In this document: positions 1-8,007 of the stretch, one piece after another
How the letters are laid out: every line of letters begins with the position of its first letter
How positions within the stretch are numbered: position 1 is the stretch's first letter
Assembly (NCBI GenBank): GCA_051870755.1
Contig: JBJECE010000028.1
Location: 124,001-188,000, forward strand
Length of the DNA: 64,000 nt
Source of the DNA: W0P28-013 sp051870755
GTDB lineage: Bacteria; Bacteroidota; Bacteroidia; Bacteroidales; Paludibacteraceae
Reading direction: 5' to 3'
Position numbers and translations under genes: made by a program
The notes under the pieces: generated by a model
Seen by the model: only the letters and a program-made list of their open reading frames with translations
What the model was told of the DNA's origin: nothing
Databases searched by the model: none

Positions 1-519
1 GGCGTATGCTTTTTGCTGCGGCGTGAGTATGGGCGCCTCCCAGTTGGAGAGGCGTTGTGCTTTCGATATTTTTTTGCCGAAGATGATGGCGTACATTTTT
101 TGCAGACTTTTTTCGGCGATGCCGAATTGTCCGGCCAATGTTTGCAACTCGACGAAGTTACTCGGTGTCAGCGGCATCCATGCGCGTAGAGCATGAAAAT
201 CGTCTTTGATTGACAGCCCGATTTTCAGCACGTTGTCCGATTCCAATAGTTGTTTCAGCCCTTGGTGTTCGCCGATGAATTGCAGTCGGAACAGAAAACA
301 GGTGTCGGCTGCGGCCAACTGCATGAGTGCAACGCTGTGGTGGGTGCGTGGCGAGAAACTCGGGCGTGTTTCGGTGTCGAATCCGATGATGCTTTCGTGC
401 ATGAGCGCAGCGACGGCGGCATCGGCTTCTTTGCGCGATTTCACTACAACGATACGCCCGTGCGGCTGTACGATTGGCAGTGTGGCAATGTATTCTTTGT
501 CGATGGTGGCTTGGTACAT
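1..519 (-). CDS. 3'-5' exonuclease, RNase D-like DEDD domain (3' end cut by window)
   Basis: The frame runs off the left edge after 173 codons, so the C-terminus is missing. The translation has the DEDD exonuclease motifs in order: GFDTET (motif I, Asp and Glu metal ligands, about residue 45), KIGLSIKDDFHAL (motif II region), and NWEAPILTPQQKAYA, which is the start of the motif III helix just before the edge. Proteins of this family trim RNA or DNA 3' ends with two metal ions. The ATG at 519 lies 4 bases after the stop of the DUF5063 gene, so the two are surely co-transcribed. The substrate cannot be told from sequence. Family call is firm; the exact role is not. Confidence 0.88.
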   Translation of the reverse strand, partial: MYQATIDKEYIATLPIVQPHGRIVVVKSRKEADAAVAALMHESIIGFDTETRPSFSPRTHHSVALMQLAAADTCFLFRLQFIGEHQGLKQLLESDNVLKIGLSIKDDFHALRAWMPLTPSNFVELQTLAGQFGIAEKSLQKMYAIIFGKKISKAQRLSNWEAPILTPQQKAYA

Positions 520-523
520 GGGG

Positions 524-1036
524 CTATTCGTCGTCGGTGGCAGGGCTGACCGAAACACGATGCAAAGCACGCAATGCGCCTAACAAGCGCATGCCCCAAC
601 GGTTCCGAAAATCGTCGATGCAGACGGCCAAAGCCTCTTCCGATAAATCGTCGTTGCCGATTTGGCAGCACACGGCGAAATCTTTCAGTGCCTGATAGGT
701 GTCGGCCAAGTCTTCCGAAATGGTGGCGTAGAGCGTAGTTTCGCTGAATGCCATATCGGGACTGAAAGAGTCGAGATAATCGTCGTCGCTGCCAAGCAGG
801 TCGGCTATTTGTGCGCGGATTTGTTCGTAATCGGTCTCGGTAACGAATCGTTCGGGCTCGTCGTCGGGTAGTTCGTTCGGCTGTACAAGTGCTGTTTTCA
901 GATAGAGCAGCGGCAGCAGGCGCGCGGTTTTGGTAACGAAATCGCGTTTGTTTTCGGCGCCGGCGTGCTCTAAAAATTTGCACGTTTCGACCGCCATGGT
1001 CAAAAATTCCAATTTCTCTTTTGTGTAAAACGACAT
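524..1036 (-). CDS. DUF5063 domain protein
   Basis: A 170-residue acidic, helical protein beginning MSFYTKEKLEF. It has no signal peptide or membrane segment, so it is probably cytoplasmic. The pattern (long N-terminal helices, DDYLDSFSPDMAFSE in the middle, a helical C-terminus with FRNRWGMRLLGALRALH) fits the uncharacterised DUF5063 family of Bacteroidota. The ATG at 1036 is chosen because the promoter-like signature lies directly upstream (1054-1085); longer in-frame versions would start inside the promoter and the neighbouring gene. It leads a two-gene operon with the exonuclease. The biochemical function is unknown. Confidence 0.85.
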   Translation of the reverse strand: MSFYTKEKLEFLTMAVETCKFLEHAGAENKRDFVTKTARLLPLLYLKTALVQPNELPDDEPERFVTETDYEQIRAQIADLLGSDDDYLDSFSPDMAFSETTLYATISEDLADTYQALKDFAVCCQIGNDDLSEEALAVCIDDFRNRWGMRLLGALRALHRVSVSPATDDE

Positions 1037-1053
1037 ACGTCTGAATTTTGCTG

Positions 1054-1085
1054 CAAAGTTACAAAAATAGCCGCAAGTAGCAAAA
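1054..1085 (-). promoter_or_regulatory. Bacteroidota-type promoter for the DUF5063-exonuclease operon
   Basis: On the minus strand TTG (1083-1081) is followed after 19 bases by TAACTTTG (1061-1054), a very good match to the Bacteroidota -33/-7 consensus. The start codon at 1036 follows 17 bases after the -7 box. Confidence 0.75.
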
Positions 1086-1091
1086 TGTGCA

Positions 1092-2948
1092 TCATTTTTT
1101 ATGTGTGCGTGCGGATTGTTGCGCGTTCGGGTTAGGTTTTTTGCCGAACAATTTGTCGATGAGGTCGATGCGGCCGATTTTTTTGAGCGTGGTTCTGATT
1201 TGCGCACGCGTTTCGGGCTTGTACCAAAAGAAAAATTGGCGTTGTGCGAGTTTGTCGTTGGGTGTGCGTGCCACAAAAATCGGTTTCAGCGTGTACGGAT
1301 TCAGGCCGGTGTGGTACATTTCGGTGGCCAGCGTCATGGGCGTCGGCGTAAAGTCTTGCACTTGTTCCAACTGAAAATCAAGTTGTTTGGTCTCGATGGC
1401 CAATTCAGCCATCTCCTGCAAACCGCATCCGGGGTGGCTCGAAATGAAGTAGGGAATCAGTTGCTGATTTAGTCGTTCGTCGGTGTTTATCGTGTCGAAC
1501 AAGCGCTTAAATTCCTTGAATAGCGCAAAACTCGGTTTGCGCATCGTTTGCAGAACGGCTTCGCTGGTATGTTCGGGAGCCACTTTCAGTCGTCCCGACA
1601 CGTGCCGGCTGATCAATTCGTGTGCATAATCGCGATTGTGGCGGTTTATGTCGTTGTTGTCGGTGCGGTGCAGCACCAAGTCGTAACGAACGCCGCTGCC
1701 GATGAAACTTTTTTTGATGCAGGGCAGTGCATCGACAGCACGGTACAAGGCCAAGAGCGGCGCATGGTCGGTGTTCATATTTTTGCAGACGGTTGGAAAT
1801 GCACACGATGGCCGTCGGCATTTGGCGCAAAGGTCGGCATTGCGGCCGCGCATCATGTACATGTTTGCCGACGGTCCGCCCAAGTCGCTTAGATAACCTT
1901 TGAAATCGGGCATTTCGGCGATTTTACGGACTTCTTTCAAGATGGATTTTTGGCTGCGCGAAACGATGAATTTGCCTTGGTGCATCGAGATGGTGCAGAA
2001 GGCGCAGCCGCCCCAACAGCCACGATGCGTGTTCACCGAAAATTTTATCATGTCGAACGCCGGGATGGTTTTGCCTTTGTATTTCGGATGCGGCTGTCGT
2101 GTGAATGGCAGGTCGTAAACGGCGTCCAACTCGTCGGTGCTCATGGGCGCAAAGGGCGGATTGATGACGACGAAATTGCCGCCGACAGGTTGCACCAAGT
2201 GTGTCTGATTCAGTTTGTTAGACTCTTCTTCGATGATGCGAAATGTTTCGGCCGACAGGCGTTTGCTTTTAGCCACTGCTTCGTGCGGATTGAGTATTAT
2301 TTGGTGCTCGAGATGTGGCTCATCGCATGTTACATAACCGATTTGTGGAATGTTGTGGCAATCGGTAACGCCTTCCCCGTTTTTGAATTTTTGCGCGATG
2401 GCGCGCATCGGTTTTTCGCCCATGCCATACACAAGCAAATCGGCTTTGCTCTCGACCAGAATGCTGCGGTGTACGCTGTCAGTCCAATAGTCGTAGTGCG
2501 AGAAACGTCGCAGACTGGCTTCGATGCCGCCAATCACAAGCGGCACATCGGGATAGAGTTCTTTCAGGATGTTGGCGTAAACGATGGTGCAGTTGTCGGG
2601 TCGCAGGCCGGCGCGTCCGTCGGGCGAATAGGCATCGTTCGAGCGCCGGCGTCGGTTGGCAGTGTAGTGGTTTACCATCGAATCCATGGCGCCGGCGGTG
2701 ATGGCAAAGAACAAGCGCGGGCGTCCGAATTTCTTGAAATCGCGCCAATCGCCGTGCCAATCGGGTTGTGGAACGATGGCTACGCGCAATCCATCGGCTT
2801 CGAGCACACGCCCGATGACGGCAGCACCGAACGCCGGATGATCAATATAGGCATCGCCCGAAAAGAGAACCACATCGACTGCGTCCCAACCACGGAGTTC
2901 CATCTCTTTTTTGGTTGTCGGCAAAAAATCGGTCAAACGATATTCCAT
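1092..2948 (-). CDS. YgiQ family radical SAM protein
   Basis: A 618-residue protein with the family opening LTDFLPTTKKEMELRGWD. The radical-SAM iron-sulfur motif is CWGGCAFC (C-x3-C-x2-C, near residue 314), followed by the QGKFIVSRS segment typical of YgiQ proteins. An extra cysteine group (LCAKCRRPSC) sits near residue 370. Such enzymes cleave S-adenosylmethionine to a 5'-deoxyadenosyl radical; the substrate of YgiQ is not established. The ATG at 2948 is preferred over an upstream in-frame GTG at 2957 because it matches family N-termini. It lies 18 bases downstream of the barrel-protein gene and is probably in the same transcript. Confidence 0.95.
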   Translation of the reverse strand: MEYRLTDFLPTTKKEMELRGWDAVDVVLFSGDAYIDHPAFGAAVIGRVLEADGLRVAIVPQPDWHGDWRDFKKFGRPRLFFAITAGAMDSMVNHYTANRRRRSNDAYSPDGRAGLRPDNCTIVYANILKELYPDVPLVIGGIEASLRRFSHYDYWTDSVHRSILVESKADLLVYGMGEKPMRAIAQKFKNGEGVTDCHNIPQIGYVTCDEPHLEHQIILNPHEAVAKSKRLSAETFRIIEEESNKLNQTHLVQPVGGNFVVINPPFAPMSTDELDAVYDLPFTRQPHPKYKGKTIPAFDMIKFSVNTHRGCWGGCAFCTISMHQGKFIVSRSQKSILKEVRKIAEMPDFKGYLSDLGGPSANMYMMRGRNADLCAKCRRPSCAFPTVCKNMNTDHAPLLALYRAVDALPCIKKSFIGSGVRYDLVLHRTDNNDINRHNRDYAHELISRHVSGRLKVAPEHTSEAVLQTMRKPSFALFKEFKRLFDTINTDERLNQQLIPYFISSHPGCGLQEMAELAIETKQLDFQLEQVQDFTPTPMTLATEMYHTGLNPYTLKPIFVARTPNDKLAQRQFFFWYKPETRAQIRTTLKKIGRIDLIDKLFGKKPNPNAQQSARTHKK

Positions 2949-2966
2949 ACGCGGCACTTGTTGGGG

Positions 2967-4733
2967 TTAGAATCCGAAACTGAAACCTACGGTAAACGTC
3001 CAATTCTTGCCTTGATAGAGTTTTGGCGTGTATTTGTCGAGGTAACCTTGTGCGTCGAGCCGATCTTCGCTGGCGATGGCTTCGGATGTCGGTGTGTAAC
3101 CGCGTGCGTTGTTCCACTCCACATTGACGATGGCGTAGGCGTTGTTCACCACTTCGTACACGGCCTTGAACGCAACGAGGTCGTTTTGCCACACTTTTTC
3201 GTTAAACGGCTTTTGGCGCAAAGCCTCTTCCACCAACCGACGGATGTATTGGTAGTCGTTGTATTTGGTGGCGTTGGTGTACGATAGATGCAAACTGAGA
3301 CTTCGCACAGGTTTGTAATTCACTGCCACATAGATGTCCTGCGAATTGTCGCCTAAGTAACTTCCTAAACAGTAACTGTTTGACGACCAGGTCAATGCGG
3401 CAATGGAATGCTTGTAGTTGATGATGTTTGTGCGTGTAAATTCGCCTTGCACCGACAGATTTTTTACCGGCCAGTTGCTTACATTGAAACCGACTTTGTA
3501 CGACCACGGATTGCGTTCCTCGTTGCCTTTTTTCAGACGTTGGGAATTAAATTCGTCGAGAAAGACCGAGCCGTACAGATGCAGGTGTTTGATGTTGCGC
3601 GAACTGATGTTGAAAAAAATCATCGAATTTTGGTTCTCGGTGTTGTGCAAGCCTTTGGTCAGCAAATGGTCTATCGATTTGTAGTAGGCTATCGGAATGA
3701 AGTAGGCTGCCTGCACGTTGTTTTCGGCATAGACGATGGCATTGCCGAGCGACAGATTTAATCCTTGTATCGGTGTGAAAGTCAGCATGTTGGCCGCTAT
3801 GAATTTGTTTTGCGGACGATATTTTTTTGCTGTTACGCCGTCGTTGTAGTTTTCTACATAATATTTTGTGCTGTCGATGACATTGCTGACGAGCCAACCG
3901 TGTATGTAGTTGAGTTCGAACCACTTACATGGTCGCAAGTTCAGCGTCAGCATCGGGAAACTTGGTGCGCGTCCCGAAATGATGTTCGAGCCGTTGTAGG
4001 CGTCGCCCCATTGTATCACGTCTTTCACCAACCCGATGCTTCCCCACCAAGCGTAAGCGCGTATGCCGCCGCGCAGGTCGCTGTAGTCGCCGCCGTAAGT
4101 GGCTTCCTTGTATTCGCAGCCATCCACCTGATTGAGAAACGATGGTTGTGCCAAGCGCGCGCCGTACATTTTATCGACTTGCATGGGGAAATAGTCGCTG
4201 TTGAGATAGTTGCCGTTGTACGATTGGTCGCGGAAACTTGCCCACACCGACACATGATTGACGATGTCCATTTGGATGTCGGCACCGAACCAACGTTTCA
4301 TCAGCAGGCCTTTTTTGCCGCCAATCAAATCCATGCCGAGAATGGGCGTAACGCGCGCTTTGAAGTGTTTGTTGTTGTAGTGAAACGACGGTTGCAGCAG
4401 CGAGAGTGCAAACGTTTTTTTGTCTGTCCAACTGACAATGTTTTTCGGCACGGTGTCGCATTCGAGCGCGTAGTCGTTCAGATAAAATTTGACTTCGTCG
4501 CGTTGGCGTTTGGTCAGCAGCGAATCTTTGGCTTGCGCTTCGCGCAGTTTCTGGGCAATGTAATCGCGGCTGTAGGGCTTCACCACCGAGTTGATGCTGA
4601 TGATGCGGTCGATGGCCAATTCGTCGATAAAATCGTAAATCTGCGTGTACGACAGGTTTTCGGGTATGTCCTGCGAAAAACCGGTCAACGACACACACAA
4701 TACGCTTATTATTAAAAATAGGTGTTTTTTCAT
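2967..4733 (-). CDS. Outer-membrane beta-barrel protein, Wzi/RemB-like
   Basis: A 588-residue protein with a clear signal peptide (MKKHLFLIISVLCVSLTGFS, then QD). After it comes a helical stretch with KPYSRDYIAQKLREA and LLTKRQRDEVKFYL, which resembles the periplasmic start of the capsule-assembly Wzi / gliding-associated RemB family. The rest consists of alternating aromatic beta strands and ends in Phe (FTVGFSFGF), as expected for a beta barrel. The start is the ATG at 4733; an in-frame TTG at 4742 would only add three residues before the signal peptide. It sits between ribE and ygiQ, with 80 and 18 bases between. The substrate or partner is unknown. Confidence 0.85.
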   Translation of the reverse strand: MKKHLFLIISVLCVSLTGFSQDIPENLSYTQIYDFIDELAIDRIISINSVVKPYSRDYIAQKLREAQAKDSLLTKRQRDEVKFYLNDYALECDTVPKNIVSWTDKKTFALSLLQPSFHYNNKHFKARVTPILGMDLIGGKKGLLMKRWFGADIQMDIVNHVSVWASFRDQSYNGNYLNSDYFPMQVDKMYGARLAQPSFLNQVDGCEYKEATYGGDYSDLRGGIRAYAWWGSIGLVKDVIQWGDAYNGSNIISGRAPSFPMLTLNLRPCKWFELNYIHGWLVSNVIDSTKYYVENYNDGVTAKKYRPQNKFIAANMLTFTPIQGLNLSLGNAIVYAENNVQAAYFIPIAYYKSIDHLLTKGLHNTENQNSMIFFNISSRNIKHLHLYGSVFLDEFNSQRLKKGNEERNPWSYKVGFNVSNWPVKNLSVQGEFTRTNIINYKHSIAALTWSSNSYCLGSYLGDNSQDIYVAVNYKPVRSLSLHLSYTNATKYNDYQYIRRLVEEALRQKPFNEKVWQNDLVAFKAVYEVVNNAYAIVNVEWNNARGYTPTSEAIASEDRLDAQGYLDKYTPKLYQGKNWTFTVGFSFGF

Positions 4734-4813
4734 ACGATACAATCTGCTTGTTGGGGCTTTCGGACCATTATCAGGTGGCTAACCGGCTGCGGTTGCCGAC
4801 TTGGTCATGCGTG

Positions 4814-5413
4814 TCAGTTTTGATTGATGCGTGCAATGTATTTGCCGATGATGTCAAATTCCAAATTGACCATCGAACCCACTTTAATGTCGTGAAAATT
4901 GGTGTGTTCGAACGTGTACGGAATGATTGCCACCTCGAAACTGTTGTCAGTCGGTGTGCAAACGGTCAGCGAAACGCCGTTCACCGTTACGGAACCTTTG
5001 TCCACTGTCAGATAACCGCGGCGGTGCATTTCCGGTGTGCTTTCGTATTCGAAGTGGAAATAGTAACTGCCGTCGGCATTGCGTATTTCGGTGCAGCGGG
5101 CGGTTTGGTCCACATGTCCCTGCACGATATGTCCGTCGAGGCGGCCGTTCATCAGCATCGAACGTTCCACGTTTACGCGGTCGCCCACGCGGAGCAGCCC
5201 GAGGTTGCTGCGGTCGAGTGTCTCTTTCATCGCAGTGACGGTGTAGGTGCCGTTGGCAATGTTCACCACCGTCAGGCAAACGCCGTTGTGTGCGATGCTT
5301 TGGTCTATTTTTAGTTCATCTACAAACGAGCATTTCAGCATAAAATGCACATTTTCGCGGTCTTTTTCGATGCCGACCACAGTGGCAGTTTCTTCTACAA
5401 TTCCCGAAAACAT
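4814..5413 (-). CDS. ribE: Riboflavin synthase, alpha subunit
   Basis: A 199-residue protein with the diagnostic N-terminus MFSGIVEE and two tandem lumazine-binding barrels. The second begins around GHIVQGHVD near residue 95. It dismutates two molecules of 6,7-dimethyl-8-ribityllumazine to riboflavin and a pyrimidine that is recycled by lumazine synthase. The partner enzyme RibH is encoded far away at 49,079 in this window, so the pathway is not clustered. The length is normal for the family. A TAACTTTG element lies upstream (5448-5455). I saw no convincing FMN riboswitch fold between it and the start. Confidence 0.97.
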   Translation of the reverse strand: MFSGIVEETATVVGIEKDRENVHFMLKCSFVDELKIDQSIAHNGVCLTVVNIANGTYTVTAMKETLDRSNLGLLRVGDRVNVERSMLMNGRLDGHIVQGHVDQTARCTEIRNADGSYYFHFEYESTPEMHRRGYLTVDKGSVTVNGVSLTVCTPTDNSFEVAIIPYTFEHTNFHDIKVGSMVNLEFDIIGKYIARINQN

Positions 5414-5447
5414 ATTTTTTTGAATTATTTGGTTTGTAATTTTTTTG

Positions 5448-5455
5448 CAAAGTTA
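5448..5455 (-). promoter_or_regulatory. -7 element upstream of ribE
   Basis: TAACTTTG on the minus strand, 34 bases before the ribE start. No TTG is present at the usual 19-21 base spacing, so this is only half of the consensus. Confidence 0.45.
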
Positions 5456-5514
5456 ATCATAAATTGCTATATGCCCGATATGCAGCAACCATTTCTCCAC
5501 GCGCGTTGCCCATG

Positions 5515-5775
5515 TCAGTCTGTTGTCAGTTCCCAATGTCCTGATTTGTTGGAACCTATGCGCCTGACGATGCCTTTTGTCTTGAGCGCCGCCATCAGAC
5601 GCTCGCTTTGCCGCAATGATATGTCAAGGTGTGTGGCAATCTCTTGGGCGGTTATTCGGCTATTGCTGCGAATCAGTGCTATAATTTTTTGCTCATTTAT
5701 ACCGACATTTATACCGACATTTATACCGACATCGGTGCGCGGTATTAACGCAACGCTGTTGGTCGAATTTTTGAA
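5515..5775 (-). pseudogene. Relic of the C-terminal winged-helix of an ATP-binding (AlbA_2/Fic-type) regulator
   Basis: On the minus strand an open frame without a usable start reads NSVALIPRTD, then VGIN three times, then EQKIIALIRSN, ITAQEIATHLDIS, ERLMAALKTKGIVRRIG and SNKSGHWELTTD before TGA at 5517. That is a complete winged helix-turn-helix with the tandem VGIN linker and the G-S-x-K-[ST]-G-x-W ending seen at the C-terminus of Bacteroidota AlbA_2/Schlafen-type ATP-binding proteins and some Fic proteins. The whole upstream body is missing: the frame runs straight into the end of the dipeptidyl peptidase gene. I read it as the tail of a deleted accessory gene. A leaderless or alternative-start small protein is less likely but possible. 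Confidence 0.6.
5695..5730. repeat. Three perfect 12-bp tandem repeats
   Basis: ATTTATACCGAC is repeated exactly three times (5695-5706, 5707-5718, 5719-5730). Read on the minus strand it encodes the VGIN repeat of the winged-helix relic, and its 12-base period keeps the frame. Confidence 0.9.
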
Positions 5776-5806
5776 TTTTCCTTTCCGCGTATTGCCAAAA
5801 TGTCTG

Positions 5807-7855
5807 TCAGTTCGTCAGCGGCGAATAGTCGCGCGAATAGCGCAGGTGCTGTTCGGCGTAGCCTTCGGTGTAATCTATCGACAAACCGGCGAAGTGGCCG
5901 TCGCTGTCAAATGAGGCTGTATAAACCGGATTGACAAAGCCTTTGTAGGGAGCGATGTCCAATTTGGCATAGCGCGCCAACACTTCGTCGTGCAGACGCC
6001 GATCCACTTTCACAGCGTAAGTTTCGACAATTTCTTGGGCTGCTGCATAGTCGCCGGTCGATTTGATGCGCTGAATCTCGGCCAACAGTTCGCCAAGGTG
6101 CTTTTGCACAAGGCGGTAGTCGTTTATCACGACAAATGTTTTGCCGTCGCGCGTGCGGAATTCCACGGCATGGTCGCCGTCGGCTTGCGATTTCTGATAC
6201 ACCCAGTTGGCAATGAGTTGGCGGTTGCGCATGTGCGATTCTTCGATGTTTTTTCCGGGCTCGATGCGCATCAGTTGGGTCATCAGACCGTTCATAAAGT
6301 AACTGTAATACTGCGCTTTGTAGGCCGAGTCGTTGGGTAGCAGACCGAGTTCGACCATTTTCGGGTCGGCCATGAAATAAAGTCCGAACAAGTCGGCGCG
6401 CGCCTCTTCGATGGTCGAGCCGTATGCTTTGAGTGCGTCCGGATCGACGCCGGGCAGCAGCTTGCCCGAGCCGTGCCCCAAACATTCGTGCAGGTCGGTG
6501 TGCAAGTTGTCGGTCTGATTTTTGTAGGCGGCCATCAAGGCTGTTTCGTTGGCGCTCCACGCAAACTCTTCGCTAAAACCATTGCCTATGGCCGATTGGT
6601 CGTAGGCTTCGGTGATGTTTTCGATGGTTACCGATTTCGAACCATGCGCTGCGCGAATCCAGTTGGCGTTCGGCAGATTGATGCCGATGGGCGTGGTGGG
6701 GTAGCAGTCGCCGGCGAGAATGGCTGCCGTGATGACTTTTGCCGTAACACCTTTCACTTTTTCCTTCTTAAACTGCTTATCCACAGGCGAATGGTCTTCG
6801 AACCACTGCGCGTTGGCGCTGATGGTCTCGGTGCGTTTGGTCGCTTCGGTGTTTTTGAAGTTCACTATCGACTCCCAACTTGCTTTCATGCCGAGCGGGT
6901 CGCCGTAGGTTTCGGTAAATCCGTTCACAAAATCGATGGTCGATGCGGTGTCGGCCACCCACAGAATGGCGTATTCGTCGAATGTGCGCAGATTGCCCGT
7001 GCGGTTAAACTCAATCAATCGTTCGATGACGGCGCGTTGTTGGTCGTTTTCGGCGACGTTTTTCGCTTTTTCGAGCCAATAAACCACTTTGTCGAGGGCT
7101 GCCGAATAGAGTCCGCCGATTTTATAAACATCTTCGCTGACGATGCCGTCGCGTTTCACCAATTTGCTGTTCAGCCCATACGAAATCGGTTCGGCATCGT
7201 TCGGGTCTTTCATCTTTGCATAAAACTCTTCGGCTTCGGCTTGCGTTACGCCGTCGTAGTAGTTGCCGGCCGAGGTCAGCACAAGGTCGGCGCCGGCCTC
7301 TTGGTTGGTGCGCTTGGGCAGCACGGTCGGGTCGAAAATCACCGGCACTATTTCGTCCAGCAGCGCATCGACGGTTGCACCGTCGCGCAGGGGCAGTTTG
7401 TCGGCAGGCAGGCTGCGTACGGCATTTTCAAAATAGGTTTGCGAAAATTCGGGTACAAACTTGTCGCCGGCGTAGTGATGGTGAATGCCGTTCGACACCC
7501 ACACACGTTTCAGATAGGTTTCGAGCGCGCGAAAATCGGCCGAATTACGGTCTTGATGTTCGTCGGTGTAGATGGCCTCGAGCAGTTGCCGGATAGTCAG
7601 ATTGTATTTGCAGTTTTGGTCGTACAGAATGTCGCGCCCCTGCAAGGCGGCTTCGGTCAGGTAGTAGAGCAACTCCTGCTGCTGCTGCGATAATTGTTCG
7701 ATGTCGGGTACGCGGTAGCGCAGAATGTGCAGGTCGGCAAACCGATCGACCACATAGTCGAAATCGTGCATGTCGGGGGTGGATAATTGGGTTTGTTGTG
7801 TGCCGCATCCGGCCAAAGCAACTGCTGTAATCATTGTCAGAAAGGATTTTTTCAT
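5807..7855 (-). CDS. Dipeptidyl peptidase III (M49 zinc peptidase), lipoprotein
   Basis: A 682-residue M49 peptidase. The zinc site is the hexapeptide HECLGH at residues 456-461 with the second glutamate motif EEARAD at 483-488; the cysteine in the hexapeptide is also known from Bacteroides dipeptidyl peptidase III. The N-terminus is a lipoprotein signal (VALAGC, cysteine 17), which places it on a membrane rather than in the cytosol. It removes dipeptides from peptide N-termini, consistent with peptide nutrition. The promoter at 7896-7926 is strong. The gene stands alone, followed by the winged-helix relic. Confidence 0.95.
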   Translation of the reverse strand: MKKSFLTMITAVALAGCGTQQTQLSTPDMHDFDYVVDRFADLHILRYRVPDIEQLSQQQQELLYYLTEAALQGRDILYDQNCKYNLTIRQLLEAIYTDEHQDRNSADFRALETYLKRVWVSNGIHHHYAGDKFVPEFSQTYFENAVRSLPADKLPLRDGATVDALLDEIVPVIFDPTVLPKRTNQEAGADLVLTSAGNYYDGVTQAEAEEFYAKMKDPNDAEPISYGLNSKLVKRDGIVSEDVYKIGGLYSAALDKVVYWLEKAKNVAENDQQRAVIERLIEFNRTGNLRTFDEYAILWVADTASTIDFVNGFTETYGDPLGMKASWESIVNFKNTEATKRTETISANAQWFEDHSPVDKQFKKEKVKGVTAKVITAAILAGDCYPTTPIGINLPNANWIRAAHGSKSVTIENITEAYDQSAIGNGFSEEFAWSANETALMAAYKNQTDNLHTDLHECLGHGSGKLLPGVDPDALKAYGSTIEEARADLFGLYFMADPKMVELGLLPNDSAYKAQYYSYFMNGLMTQLMRIEPGKNIEESHMRNRQLIANWVYQKSQADGDHAVEFRTRDGKTFVVINDYRLVQKHLGELLAEIQRIKSTGDYAAAQEIVETYAVKVDRRLHDEVLARYAKLDIAPYKGFVNPVYTASFDSDGHFAGLSIDYTEGYAEQHLRYSRDYSPLTN

Positions 7856-7895
7856 TAGTGTACTATTTGTTTATGTTAATATTATTCCGAAAGGG

Positions 7896-7926
7896 CAAAG
7901 ATACGAAATAAAATGCAAATTGACAA
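7896..7926 (-). promoter_or_regulatory. Bacteroidota-type promoter for the dipeptidyl peptidase gene
   Basis: TTG (7926-7924), 20 bases, then TATCTTTG (7903-7896) on the minus strand, 40 bases before the start codon. This matches the -33/-7 consensus fully. Confidence 0.75.
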
Positions 7927-7952
7927 GCCCATACGCTTTTTAACGCTTTTTT

Positions 7953-7984
7953 TTGTGGAAATTCAATTTATTTGTGTAAATTTG
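7953..7984 (+). promoter_or_regulatory. Bacteroidota-type promoter for rarA
   Basis: TTG (7953-7955), 21 bases, TAAATTTG (7977-7984), 23 bases before the ATG. It is divergent from the dipeptidyl peptidase promoter, whose -33 lies under 30 bases away. Confidence 0.7.
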
Positions 7985-8007
7985 CCAAATTAAACGAACT
8001 TGTAAAT

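Noticed and set aside
4734..5413. FMN riboswitch controlling ribE
   Set aside because: The leader is about 35 bases long and lacks the conserved multi-helix core; only a -7 element is visible.
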